Positions 31,857 through 42,637 of a stretch of 64,000 bases of DNA are shown here, one piece after another (within the stretch, counting starts at the first letter, position 1; each line of letters opens with the position of its first letter). This DNA is from Platanthera guangdongensis. Its lineage: Eukaryota; Streptophyta; Magnoliopsida; Asparagales; Orchidaceae. A program made the translations under genes and the position numbers. The notes below the pieces were generated by a model. The model was not told the DNA's origin and made no database searches. It saw only the letters and a list, made by a program, of their open reading frames with translations. Location of the stretch: NCBI GenBank assembly GCA_039583875.1, contig CM077149.1, positions 155,090,249-155,154,248 of the forward strand. Direction: 5' to 3'.

Positions 31857-34326
31857 TGTAACAGCCCAAAGTTCGGAAACAGGCATTTTTGGGTGACACG
31901 GCCTGGGACACGGGCGTGTCCCAGGGCGTGTCAGGTGACACGGCCTGCGACACGGGCGTGTCGCAGGGCGTGTCAAGGTTGTGTCAACGATTGGGCTTTG
32001 TCTCGATGATTTTTCTCTCGACGATGCGTCGAGAGGGAGGCACACGGCCCAGGACACGGGCGTGTCCAAGGCCGTGTCGCATGCTCGACGATTTTTCTCG
32101 ACGATCGTCGAGTGTCGAGAAGTGAGTGTCGAGTGTTGAACACGGCCTGTGACACGGGCGTGTCACAGGGCGTGTCAAATCAGGCGACGAACTCAGCCCG
32201 CCGAAGGATTTCGACAGGGCGTGTCTTTGTGCCGTGTCTGGGCACACGGCCTGGGACACGGGCGTGTCACAGGCCGTGTGAAGTCTCGGGTTGATTTGGG
32301 ATTTTTTTCACCCAGGTACACGACCACAGACACGGGCGTGTCTGAAGGCGTGTTGGTGACACGGCCCATGACACGGGCGTGTCCCATGGGCGTGTCACTG
32401 GTTTGGATAAGTCGGTTGACCACCGCTTGAGGCACACGGCCTGGCACACCGCCGTGTCAGAGGCCGTGTCAGGTCAAAATCTATGTTTTTGGCAGAATTG
32501 TGGCCGTCCATTCCTTCAGTCTGGATCCAAGGGCTGAAGCCTCTTCCTCTTTTTCCTTAAAGGCCGAAATCAGAGAAGGATTAATCATTTTGACTTGGCC
32601 TTCATCTTTCTTCAAGAGAGAGAAAGAGAGAGAGTAAGGAGGAGGAAGAAGGAAAGGGGGCTGCTGCTGGTGGTGCTGCGGTTTACCGACGAGAGATCCG
32701 AAGCCGGCGTTGCGGAGGAAACGCTCTTGCGAGTCTTGCAAGCTAGCTTGGAGGTCATGGCACCGAAGCGGTCGCCAAGGGTAACGACTTTTCTTCCTAG
32801 CCATGTGAAGGCTTCCTTTTTGGCATATTTTGTGATTTCCCCCACCAAGAGGTGGCTGGTTTTGGAAATCTTTGGGTGGATGCTTGAAATCCCCTTTGTT
32901 AGCATATAGATCCGGAAATAGAGTACGGAATAGGCATGCTATGTGAAGCCCATCTGGACAGGTTAGTCTGGATTGGTGATGTTGCATATGAACCGGAGAA
33001 GACTCTGTGATAAACGTGTAGTGTAAGGAGTCTACGGTTTATGCCTGCAAAAAGGAGTAGCAGGAAGTACTGGGGTGGTAGCCCAGGAAAATAGCCATGT
33101 GATGGTTTTGGGTCCAACCTGTGATTGAGGCACAGGAAGTACTGGTGGGACCAGGAAAGGCCCTTTTTGTGATGCTTGATGTCGTAGGGTGTCCTCCTGT
33201 GAAGCGAGTAACAGGAAGTACTAGCATGATAGCTAGGAAAGACCCCTGACATTTGTGCTGGTGCGGTGTCCACCTGTGGAGAGAGTCACAGGAAGTACTG
33301 GTGTGCCCAGGAAAGACCCGCTGTCGCTGTGAGGAAAGGGGTATAGAGAAATACCCAGGCTTGAATGCCAAGAACAGGATTGGTGAGACCGACCCGCGCC
33401 TTTGATATAGCCATGAGTACGCTGTACTCGGAGAAGGCAAGGCGATTTGAGCAACGGGGGGTGGAGGATCCGACCTGCGCTATGTCCGTCCGACGTGAGA
33501 CCAAAAAGTGCGGTCTGTTGGAGCGCATAGCAAGAGTCTTCGGCCTGCGCGCCATGACACAACGGGGGGCTACGGGCCATCCCGGTGTCCGAAGACTAAC
33601 TCCGGCTGCACGCCATGGAGTAAATGCTCAAGAGATTTACCGTTGGGCTGTGACCCTGAATACGGTGGTGGGCAAGAGGTTGCCAGAACACCAAGAATGT
33701 GCCCTGAGTGCACGGACCGTTGGGCCGGGTGGCGAACGGTTGTGATGGCTTGTGTGCGTGAAATCACTTTTTGATACGATAGCTTGCCATACGTGTGATA
33801 TGATATGCCTGCAGGGAAAGATACCGCTACCCCGAGAGAAGAGGTAGGGTCGTTATAATTTGGTCAGCTGAATGCTGACCGTTGCTTTTGTTTGCCACCG
33901 TTGGGTGGATTGTCCTTGCACAGGTGCTGGAGAGCCGAGCGGGACGCATAGAGGTTGATGTTCCTGCTGGTGTTGCTGCTAGCCCTTGAAGGCTAGATGT
34001 GTTTCTTTTGTGTGTTTTCTTTTATTGTGGCCGGCCTGCGCGCCAATCTGTTTAGGCCACTGTTTGAAAGCCTTGTAAGGCCATAAAGCCAACTCTTTTG
34101 ACTTGTTGTAAGACATTCCTATATGATATAAAATGTGGAGTTTTATGTTTGGACATTCATGAGGAGTTCCAGTTGTAGTCTAGGCTTCCGCTAGAATGCT
34201 TTGTGTTAGGTGCGATGCGCGACTCTGGTATCATCCTGCACCTTCACCGACTGTTTTGTGATATATCCTGTGGGGCCCCGACCGGACCTTCTAGAATATA
34301 TCATATGAACGGATGGGGTTGTTACA
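31857..34326 (+). mobile_element. Tekay-like 3' LTR
   Basis: It is the full-length partner of the 5' LTR, from TGTAACAG to TTGTTACA. It lacks nine bases of the GCTGCTGCT repeat that the other copy has near 26580-26600. The AAAGT duplication follows directly. Confidence 0.95.
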
Positions 34327-34439
34327 AAAGTCCAAAAATGTTCGGAGTTATTACAGGCCAAAGTACGGAAGGACGGAGGAATCAGATACATAAGAAAAAA
34401 GAAAACAAAGCGCGCGGGCAGAAGGGGGTCAGGAGGTGA

Positions 34440-35509
34440 GTACCGGTCGGCTCGCCAATTGCGTCATTTTCTATCTACCCCGACCTCGCATCCCCCGCCC
34501 CCTAGACTGCCGCGAGCGGAGAAGCTCGCGAATCCGTCCCGAGTTTTCCTTCGCCACCGAGAGGCCCTCGTCGATCTGGTCCAGCAGCCGGGAGGGGGAC
34601 GTCATCTCGCCGGCCGGGTTGCTCCTCGCCTCGTCCGCGCGCCGCACGTAGTCGCGCTGCAGCGCCTCATTGACCTCCTGCACCTCGCGCAGGCCATGCA
34701 CGAGCTTATTGAAGAGCACGATCCCCCTCCTCGTCAGCTCGTCATTCTCCACTTCAGGACCTAGATAGTAATCTAGCGAGCTCGGGGAGGGGAGGGGGGA
34801 ATAGTGGGCTGTCCGCAAAGATTCCTCGGCCGCGGATTGGCTGGGTAGAGCTACGAGGACAGAAGCATCAGTATGATAAAGGAGTCTCGGAAAAGCATAG
34901 GACAAGAAACAGAGGCCTGCTTACCTGACGAGCTCGGCACCTCCAAGAAAGTGCGGGGAGGGACCAATCTCAGGTCCTTACCGAGGCCTGGGCGGTGTTT
35001 TTCTGGCAAGAGGAGGTCGAAGCCTGGAACAGGGATGGTTTCGGCACCACCCCCCCGCAATCCCGGCAGGTAGTTGAGGGGAAGGGACGCGAACTGACGA
35101 GTTAGACCTCTACGAATCCAGCCCCAGGGTCCCAAAGGGGTGATGGATCCCGGGGGTGATTCTCCGGAGTCCTAAACCGCGAGTCGCCGAGGGCGTTCTA
35201 GACTCGCGGTATGGAGACTTCGACGTCATTCCGCTGGTTGTCCGGGTCGCCATAGAGGTCAACGACGTTTTTGCCCTTCTCGGGAGCAGGCAGATTGGAG
35301 CAGCCAGTCCCATGCTCCAGGGTTGTCTTCATATCATCAAATATGAGCTCGGCCGCCTGGGGAAACGGTTTCACCCTCTTGGTGGGATTGGGCTCGGCGG
35401 AGCTACTCTGCGGGACAACAAGCAGAACCGCGGTCAGGTTGGCGACGCAGGCAGAGGAAGCCTCGCGAACTCGGGCAAGACTCTCTTGGATCTCCTTAGG
35501 GATCGACAT
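34440..35509 (-). pseudogene. T2 antisense accessory gene A
   Basis: The minus-strand ATG is at 35509-35507. The first exon reads MSIPKEIQESLARVREAS, SSSAEPNPTKRVK and similar phrases that align with T3 gene A (LPQDLQDRIDAAQVRAEA, SSAAEPSQPKKK). The last part (about 34905-34440) reads ENDELTRRGIVLFNKLVHGL, QRDYVRRADEARS and ends in an Arg/Gly-rich tail; it corresponds to the charged helix of T3 gene A. Between them lies a low-similarity stretch (34905-35195) with possible introns. The reading frame changes along the way, so I cannot give exact exons. Function unknown. Confidence 0.5.
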
Positions 35510-35559
35510 CTCGGCAGAATTGGAGCAAAGGGAGTGGCAAGAGTCACTAAGGTACGCAG

Positions 35560-35574
35560 ACGTATATATATAGC
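35560..35574 (-). promoter_or_regulatory. TATA box of T2 antisense gene A
   Basis: On the minus strand GGCTATATATATAC lies about 55 bases before the gene A ATG, matching the box before T3 gene A. Confidence 0.55.
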
Positions 35575-35666
35575 CGCAGGTGGACCCCACCTGAAGATTC
35601 TCTCTGGCTCCTCCCGCACTCGCTGAACACTTGAGGTTGGATGATTCTTTCCGAGCTTTGCTAAGC

Positions 35667-35685
35667 TCAAAAAGAGCGGGGATTG
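35667..35685 (+). other. T2 polypurine tract
   Basis: AAAAAGAGCGGGGATTG lies directly before TGTAAAACCCCG. It matches the T3 tract base for base and fixes T2 as a plus-strand element. Confidence 0.85.
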
Positions 35686-36450
35686 TGTAAAACCCCGTAT
35701 CCGGCGAGCGGTGTCGCAAGAAACCAAGGGGGCAGAGCTCGGCAACCCCTAGCTCGCCCAGGCGAGTCCAGCTGGTCGTGCGCGAGTAGGGCCAGCCAGG
35801 CCCGCACTCGCCGAGCTAGGCGTTCGTCGAACGGAGCTCGGCATTCGAGGAACTGAGCTCGGCGATCGTCGATCGGAGACCGGAGTTCGTCGACCCATGA
35901 GCCTTTTGTCGATTCCCAGGCCGCTCGCCGAGTCCTAACGGTTGAGCGAGCTCGCAGCCCGCGAGCAGGGCAGGCCCGACCCGTGCTCGCCGCCCTTGCC
36001 GAGCAGAGATTGCCGAGGGCTACTCGTCCATTGATCTGTGAGGTATTTTTACTATTTTGTCACCGCTGGCCTGCCTATAGCCTGCTAAAACAGCGGAGTT
36101 ACACTGTTGGCACACCTGGTTGGCCTGCACATAGCTGTTTGGAACAGCGGAGGTTGACTATTTGCAGGCCGTTTTCATAAATCTATAAATAGGACCCAAT
36201 GGACACCTCAGAAAGCACGCCTTCCATACTCACTTGCTTTCTAATCTTTTAGCGCTTTTTGAGGTAGCCTTAGCTCTACTCTTGGCTAAGGAGGGGAAGC
36301 GCTCTAAGATCTTCTGGGTGTGTGGTGGGTCCTCCACGCCGAGCCCTTGAGTCAGTTCTTGTTTGTTTCATTTGTCATTTGGCTTACAGGAAAGAAGTAG
36401 GTGCACGATCACCCATTCTCCAAAACTGGACCGGCGAACCTCTTCGTGGG
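35686..36450 (+). mobile_element. T2 3' LTR
   Basis: It begins TGTAAAACCCCG. It carries CTATAAATAGGACC at 36182-36195, then GGCTAAGGAGGGGAAGC, GATCTTCTGGGTGTGTGG and AGAAGTAGGTGCACGATCACC. The same series occurs in the T3 LTRs and at 8640-9712. The U3 has many GAGCTCGGC and TCGTCGA words. The right end is uncertain (36390-36460), because no second copy is available. Confidence 0.65.
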
Positions 36451-38160
36451 GTCCGATCAGGCCGCCGGTGGCGGCGTGGTGAGGCAGTGAAGGCACGGGG
36501 AAACAGTGAAGGTATCAGGAATTCTGGATTTCAGAATTTCTGGAATTTGGAGGAATGGATAATTGCAGTCCAAATATGTATATTATTTGAAATGATAAAG
36601 ATATGTAATGAACATAAAATATCTCTGGTGTCTTGAAGGTGGGAGGAGGGGGTACAGCAGGGCAACATTATTAAAATTAATCTAACACTATGAAGTTAAC
36701 TAAAATATCCGGTAGGTCAAGTTATTAATAATATTTTTGGGGTTATTTACGGGCCCGCCCATTCCAGGCTTCCAGCAGAAAATTAAAATAATTTGGTAAA
36801 GAAAACTTCAAACCGGAGGGGCGGCAAATGCCATCATTTCCTACTCACCTCCTCACTCACAGTCGTAACTCGTAACGTTCATTGTCCGCCTCGTGCCGTT
36901 GAACCATATACATTTCCGGTATCCCGCTCCATTAATCAGCAGATATTTTATCCATCCTTCCTTCGTAATTCCCTCATTAATTAATTAAATGGTCCTAATT
37001 TCTCGGTCACTCACAGGCGGTGACCGTATCCGTAGTTTCCCATTTTGAATTCGAAATAGCTAATCAGAGGATGACACGTTGGCATGGGCGACGTGGATGG
37101 ACGGCCGCCAACTGGGAAAGCGACTGAACCGGCGGGGCGACCCCCTCGCCGGAGGACTTGCCTGGTAAAACCGCCGGCTAGAAGCTATCATCCCCTTCCA
37201 CGCTGTCTGTATTTAGCACCCTCATGCCATTAAGGCGAGAAAATTATATAATTTTTTTTATAAATTAAAAAATTGGCTCGCTTCGCTTGCATCTTACTGA
37301 AGGAATCATCATTCATCATGTTCATCATAAAAGCGGAAGCTTCTAGGGGTACTTTGGTCATTCCGCAAGTAGCAGCACGCCATAGGAATTTGGGAATATA
37401 GGATGCGGGGTCATGCCCGACGAGTTTGACGAACCGGGGCCGGGCGTTATATAACCGCGTCGGCCGACGCAGTTGGCGGCAGTCGTGAATGTTGGAAAAT
37501 AGGCTCTTTTACGTAAAGGCCCTCAGTTGGAGGTAGTAATTACGCTTTGACGAGCGACCGTGGAATCGTCCGTCCGACATCGGACGCTTCTGCCCCCGAC
37601 AAAATACTGTGATAATCGCCTTTTTCCGTATACAGCTCCTCTGTTTCGTAGAGGGTAATTGCGGTTCTCACGCAAGGGCACTTTCGTCCAAACTGTTATG
37701 TATTAGATTCGTGCTGACATCTCCGTTCGACGTGGGTGGGGGTGACTTTTATCCGTTAACAAACTTATTAATAATAAGAGAGAAAATAGTTAATATGTGA
37801 ACTAGAATTTTTTAAAAAATGGTGAAAAAAAAAACACATCTCACCGGCGATTTCTGTCTGTGCTAAGCTCTGGGTGGCGGCAGTTACATGGGCAAGAAAT
37901 TATTCGCTGTCGGATTATGACTTTGCTTACAGATGTTTTAGAAGAATTAATTCATTATTTTTTAATTAATAAATGAATGAATAACAGTAAATTTTGCATT
38001 TTGCTAAATTAGAGAAAGGATGAATGGTAACGGAGGAGGAATTCACTGAAATTTAATAAATAATTACAAGAAAAAATAAAAACAGACTAATAACAGAGAG
38101 AAAGAGAGAGAGGAGAGAAGAGAAGAGTCATGTGTAAAAGTAAACAAATAAAAATACAGC
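36451..38160. other. low-copy upstream region of the GATA gene
   Basis: It is AT-rich, with no long frame and no recognised transposon. It contains a TTATATAACC box near 37449-37458, and GC-rich patches (37070-37170, 37405-37480). No gene was seen; promoter elements of the GATA gene are likely in its right part, but I cannot place them with confidence. Confidence 0.4.
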
Positions 38161-38265
38161 AGATGGAAGAAACGGAGAAATAAGGCATCGGCAGCAGAGC
38201 ATTTGTTACGCCCACGGGCTCCAGCAGCCATTCAATGCTCCACCAAACGCTCCTCACTTTTCGAC

Positions 38266-38330
38266 CCTTTCCTTCTTCGTCCTCCTCCTCCTCCTCTTTC
38301 CCTTCTTCTTACCACCTCCTCCCCTATCCT
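38266..38330. repeat. CT-rich (TCC/TTC) tract in the 5' leader
   Basis: A pyrimidine-rich run of TCC and TTC words precedes the first intron. Such tracts are common in plant 5' leaders. Here it encodes a Ser run if translation starts at 38235. Confidence 0.8.
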
Positions 38331-38408
38331 CCCCCGGCCTCCTCCTCATCTTCGAACCCAGCCGACCGTTTACTGTCTTCTCATCTCCGAAACACGTGCT
38401 CTTCTCAG

Positions 38409-38500
38409 GTATTATAGCCTGCATAAGTTTCTTACTTATGGGAGAGGTGTTCAAATTACATAGCGCTTTTGACCTTATTCATGCTTGAAACGATGTCCAG
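38409..38500 (+). other. predicted intron 1 of the GATA gene (near the start codon)
   Basis: GTATTATAG at the 5' side follows TTCTCAG, and TGTCCAG ends the intron just before GTGGAGATGG. The length is 92 bp. The frame from the upstream ATG at 38235 arrives at the donor in phase 0. Confidence 0.6.
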
Positions 38501-38506
38501 GTGGAG

Positions 38507-39669
38507 ATGGAGGTCATGAAGGAGATGATGCTCTGCTCGTCGGTGCATGACAAGGGTTTTCCGGCGGACAAGGTCAACGACGACGACGGATGGGGGTCGG
38601 AGAAGGGGAATCCCCTTTCCGAGGACTTTCTGGTTGACGACCTCCTAGACCTCAGGGGTCTTCCTGAGTCGGAGGAGGAGGAGGAGGAAGAAGAAGAAGA
38701 CATGGACGTTGTGAGAGTCTCCGAAGGCGGTGGTTTATCTACAGAAAAAACCTTTACCGCGTCCCAGAATGAGCCCCCGGAACTGTATTCTGAAATTACT
38801 CTCCAAGTAAGTTCCCTAAACTACTCTGTTTTCTGAGAAAAAATGGCTTTTTCCCGCCACAAGTTGGGTCAATTTTTCATGGTTTGAGCTAATTAATTTT
38901 GCAGGAGACAGATGCCGCTTCACTGGAATGGCTGTCGCATTTCTTCGACGAGTGCTCGACGGAGTTCCCGTCTCCTGCTCGCCCTTCGTATTTCGGCATG
39001 TTACCATCCCTCCCCGCTCAAACTCCCCTGGTGAAATATTCGTCCGGCTGTCGAAACCCGGCGGGGGTATCGCTGTCCAGTACGGCCACCGCAGCCGGAA
39101 GCCTGTCGACAGAGGGGCTCATCCCTGTGAAAGCCAAGCGAAGCAAACGCCTCCGCGGGAACGGCGCGTTATGGTCTCGCTCCGGCCAGCTTCGTCTTGC
39201 CGACTCTTCCTCCGCCTCCTCCATCACCACCTTTTCATCCGCTTCTCCCTCCTCTTCCTACTCATCCTCCTCTTCATCATTCAACTCTTACATCTCGTAC
39301 GAACCCTCCTCCGCCTTTGCCGGTTTCCTCCTCGACGACATGGAAGCTCAGCCAAAAGGCCACAATCCCAAAAAAAGGGGCCGGAGGCCGAAGAACCTCC
39401 TCGCCGTCCCCGCAGAAAGACGATGCGCGCACTGCGGCGTGCATAAGACGCCGCAGTGGCGCGCCGGGCCTCAGGGCGCGAAGACTCTCTGCAACGCGTG
39501 CGGCGTCCGGTTCAAATCCGGCCGGTTGCTACCTGAGTACCGGCCGGCGTGCAGTCCGACCTTCGTCAGCCACGTCCACTCAAACAGCCACCGGAAAGTG
39601 CTGGAGATGCGCCGGAAGAAGGATGAGGAGGTCCTCGTCGTCTCCGCCCCGCCCGTCTCTTCATGTTGA
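38507..39669 (+). CDS. GATA-type zinc finger transcription factor, subfamily A (GATA5/12-like)
   Basis: Coding exons 38507-38806 and 38905-39669, joined across a GT-AG intron (GTAAGT to TTTTGCAG) in phase 0, give 354 residues. The N-terminal part has an acidic FLVDDLLDL box followed by a Glu run, and [15 protein letters not shown], both typical of plant subfamily-A GATA factors. A basic [10 protein letters not shown] patch and a Ser-rich linker follow. The single DNA-binding finger is C-x2-C-x18-C-x2-C (about residues 274-299), with [19 protein letters not shown], then [18 protein letters not shown] and [11 protein letters not shown]. It should bind (A/T)GATA(A/G) sites in the nucleus and control transcription; members act in light, nitrogen or cell-wall programmes, but the target here is unknown. 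The frame is undamaged. An upstream ATG at 38235 could add 60 residues. Confidence 0.93.
38807..38904 (+). other. intron between the two main coding exons of the GATA gene
   Basis: The 98-bp intron starts GTAAGTTCCC and ends AATTTTGCAG, with a T-rich end and in-frame stops, so it must be spliced for the zinc finger to be made. Confidence 0.85.
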
Positions 39670-40530
39670 CCCGACCCGGTCCAGACCTGTGAACCGGCCG
39701 CGCATTTTGGCCCCTTGTTCTTTATAGATGGAGGAATAGTTCAAATAGTTGGCAACGGATTGGTAATTTTGGTAGGACTGCAGTTTTTTCTTCCGCGTAT
39801 TTCCCATTTTTTTCGTGTGTGTTTTAATATTAATATATATTTTTTTTCTAGGGTTTTTTTTTAAATATTTTCTTTAAAGAAGGTTTCGGGCCGGTTTGGT
39901 TCTCATTTATCATTATCAGGGGGCGGGGCGAGTTTAGGAGGGAAGGAGACGTGTAAAATAGATTTTAGTCCTGACCATATTAACATCTCTATGTGATGAT
40001 ATTTTAAATATTTCAGTTAACATCTCCGTGTGATGATATTTTAAAGTTTATACAAATATATATATATAATGATATTCAGCATGGTGCTAATTATCTTCGG
40101 CCTGGAATTGGGAATGCAACGCTCTTCTCATGAGAAACGCTTTTTTAGCACCATTTCTCCACCCATCCCAAAGCATTTCTCCACCACGCTGTTCATCATT
40201 TTGTTTTTTTTTGACAATTCCCTCCAGTTTAATAACACCCCAAATAAATAAAATTTGAATTGAATGTATAAATATTTGTATTTATTATATTAATGACTGA
40301 GTTATAAATAATATTTATTGAAATTGGAAAGGAGGAGGAGATTCCCTTCAAGCTCCAAAGCCAGGAGGGAGGGAGGGAATGAACGAATGATTCGCCGGTG
40401 GAAACTTTATGGGGAACCGTGGCCACACCCTCCTATGTTTATTTATTAATCTGGATTGCCGCATGATTTTTATGCTTAATTAGCGGGATATAATGACGTT
40501 CTTCTACTCTCCCCCCTTTCCTCACGGCTT
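39670..40530. other. GATA 3' flank and intergenic DNA
   Basis: It starts with the 3' untranslated region (T-rich, several AATATT words near 39820-39840). A short duplicated phrase (ACATCTCY.TGTGATGATATTTTAAA) occurs near 39985 and 40020. No gene or known transposon was recognised. Confidence 0.4.
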
Positions 40531-40578
40531 TACATATATATATACAAGCAGTCGTGCACGGAAAATCCCGTGCGGGGA

Positions 40579-41090
40579 GGCGACATTGGTCGTGGGGGAG
40601 ACATTGGTCGTGTGCGGCAAAATTGATCGGGGGAAGAGACATTGGTCGGAGACGGCAACATTGATCGGGGACGATGACAATTGTCGTGGGGGTGACATTG
40701 GTCGGGGGCGGCGACAATGGTCTAGGGCGGTAATATGGGTCGTAGGCGGCGACATTGGTCGTGAAAGACGACTTTGGTCGAGGGCTGCAGCATTGGTCGT
40801 GGGGAATGACATTTGACGGGGTTGGCGATATTGGTTGTGGGGTACTACATTTCGCGGGGGCAACAACAAATGGTGGGGACGACGACATTCGGCGGGAGCG
40901 ACAACATTAGTCGTTAGGGCGACATTTGTCGTGGGGAAGATATTTATCATGCGGGCAACATTGGTTGGAGTGGCGGCATTGATCGGGTGTGGGGACATTG
41001 GTCGGGGGCGATGACATTGATCGGGGGCGGCTGCATTGGTCGGGGGAGGCGAGATTGGTTGGGGGCGGAGACATTGGTCGGGGGAAGATA
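40579..41090. repeat. 19-bp minisatellite
   Basis: The unit is GACATTGGTCGGGGGCGGC with many variants (ATTGATCG, AATTGTCG, CATTCGGCG). Because 19 is not a multiple of three, each frame cycles with a 19-codon period; the minus-strand open frame through it is only a repeat effect. Confidence 0.9.
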
Positions 41091-41226
41091 TTTTGAAATA
41101 AAGAGAGGATATGAGAGGGTATTTTGTGGAGGCAAATGTTACACCAAGCTCTTTTTCCTCCTTGCTTATAGTATAAAGATATCGTATGCGGACATGTTTG
41201 CGTACGGGTAGGTCATTTTGGGAGTC

Positions 41227-41530
41227 AAGATGGCCTCGAATCAAAAAGTAATCAACATAAAAGTTGTAGATCTCGGCGAGACGAACAACTTTCATGTTGA
41301 TCACTTTTTTATTTGGAGCCGTCTTGACCCTCCATTTGGGCCCCAAAATCTGTGGCGGCGAGAGTGCTACAGTAGCTATCTCGCCGCCCCAGATTTCGAG
41401 GTCCAAATCGAGGGTCAAGACGGCTCCAAATCAAAAAGTGATCAACATGAAAGTTGTTCGTCTTGCTGAGATCTACAACTTTCATGATGATCACTTTTCG
41501 ATTTAAAGTCATTTTGACCCTTGCCTGTAC
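41227..41530. repeat. palindromic repeat 1 (foldback)
   Basis: Left arm: AAAAAGTAATCAACATAAAA, then AGTTGTAGATCTCGGCGAGA. Right arm: the reverse complements, ending CTACAACTTTCATGATGATC. The centre near 41385 contains GGCGGCGAGA...TCTCGCCGCC. Each arm itself holds a smaller palindrome of CAACTTTCATGTTGATCACT words. Confidence 0.75.
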
Positions 41531-41564
41531 GTCCGCACTAGATATTTCCCCATATATATATTAA

Positions 41565-41830
41565 CATTAAAGTTGTAGATCTCCGGAAGACGAACAACTT
41601 TCATGTTGATCATTTTTTGATTTGGAGCTCTCTTGACCTTCAATTTGAGCCTCGAATTCTGGAGCAGCGAGATTGCTACTGTAGCACACTCGCCGCCCCT
41701 TGATTTCGAGACCCAAATCGAGGGTCAAAACAGCTTCAAATAAAAAAGTGATCAACATGAAAGTTGTTCGTCTTGACCGAGATCTACAACTTTCATGTTG
41801 GTCACTTTTCGATTTGAAACCACCTTGACC
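41565..41830. repeat. palindromic repeat 2, diverged copy of repeat 1
   Basis: It has the same order of words as the palindrome to its left (AGTTGTAGATCTCC, GACGAACAACTTTCATGTTG, a central GCAGCGAGATTGCTACTGTAG, and the reversed words). The two copies are separated by the TA-rich bracket at 41553-41564. Confidence 0.75.
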
Positions 41831-42637
41831 CCCAAAATGACTTGCCCGTACGCCTGCACGCAAGCATGCCCGCATATGATATACATAGAATACACACACA
41901 CGAGCATTTTCGCACGGGCTACCCCCGTGCTCGATGCTCTCCGGCAGCCTTCGGCCGCATCTAGGCGGGCTTTGTCCGCCTTCGCACGGGCTTCGCTCGT
42001 GCTCGCTGCGGGCTGCGGGCTGCGCCCGCACCAAAACAGGCTATACTCGCAACATATACAAATGAGTACTCAAAACGACTGTAAAAAAATATAAATCAAG
42101 ATTATGATTTTTATATTTTAAAAAATTGTACGCTTTGCCGTAAAAAATTAATCTCTCTCTCTCTAAGAGCCCTATTAATATTTCTTTTCTCTCTATTCAT
42201 TTCTCTTCAATCTTTTTTTCTCTCTCTTTATCTAAAAGATGAGATTTAATATGCTCTTTGATTAAACGGTTGAGGTGAAATGTTCAGTGTGTTTAAAGAT
42301 ATTTATATTGATATATATGGTAAAGATATATATATACACACACACTAAAAATAGAAAGATTTATTCCTAGCCGTTGCGATTGCGCGGTGTCACAATGAAG
42401 GCCTACCAAATCTATCTCGATCGTCCATTCTTTATTACACTGCAAAAAGACCCAATTTTCGCAACAAAACCCGACAAGCAATAAAGGCCGAATTAAAGGT
42501 TAAAATAATGATGAACCATGCAGTTGGGTCGATAAACTGGTCTGACGCATAAACATTGCCAATATATCAAAACAATAAGCCCGCCGACCCATGAACTAAG
42601 CAAGTCCACGACAAAAACATAGTTATTAAGCTATTCT
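41831..42637. other. short GC-rich hairpin words, CT-rich tract and AT-rich DNA
   Basis: 41910-42030 is a chain of small GC hairpins such as GCACGGGCTTCGCTCGTGC. 42150-42240 is CT-rich, and TA and CA dinucleotide runs lie near 42305-42345. No gene was seen. Confidence 0.4.

Larger units (their letters stand above)
24463..34326 (+). mobile_element. Tekay/Del-like Ty3/gypsy element, nearly complete
   Basis: Two long LTRs (24463-26941 and 31857-34326), a Met-tRNA-type primer site, one gag-pol reading frame and a polypurine tract are all present in order. The target duplication AAAGT is perfect (24458-24462 and 34327-34331). The LTRs differ by a modest number of mainly C/T and G/A changes and a 9-bp difference in a GCT repeat, so the insertion is fairly young. 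It sits in T2 between the two antisense genes. Confidence 0.97.
11139..36450 (+). mobile_element. old Tat-like Ty3/gypsy element 'T2' (3' half), split by two nested insertions
   Basis: The order on the plus strand is: 74-bp tandem repeats, antisense gene B, antisense gene A, polypurine tract, 3' LTR. This is the order seen in T3, read on the opposite strand. T3 interrupts gene B, and the Tekay-like element lies between genes B and A. Gag and pol are missing at the left, where unrelated scraps begin, so T2 is truncated or rearranged near 11139. The right end of its LTR was not fixed exactly. Confidence 0.75.
40531..41567. mobile_element. (TA)n-flanked non-coding element with hairpin start and 19-bp minisatellite
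   Basis: ATATATATATATA at 40532-40545 and ATATATATAT at about 41553-41564 bracket it. It opens with a short hairpin, GTGCACGGAAAATCCCGTGC. About 27 copies of a 19-bp unit (GACATTGGTCGGGGGCGGC) fill 40579-41090. A roughly 300-bp palindrome (41227-41530) follows. The hairpin opening and the TA brackets resemble those of the elements at 58984-59867 and 62066-62945, and recall the Micron-type elements that insert into TA microsatellites. It has no coding capacity. Confidence 0.45.

Noticed and set aside
40522..41418. 298-codon minus-strand frame
   Set aside because: It follows the 19-bp minisatellite with a 19-codon period and then the palindrome; no domain.
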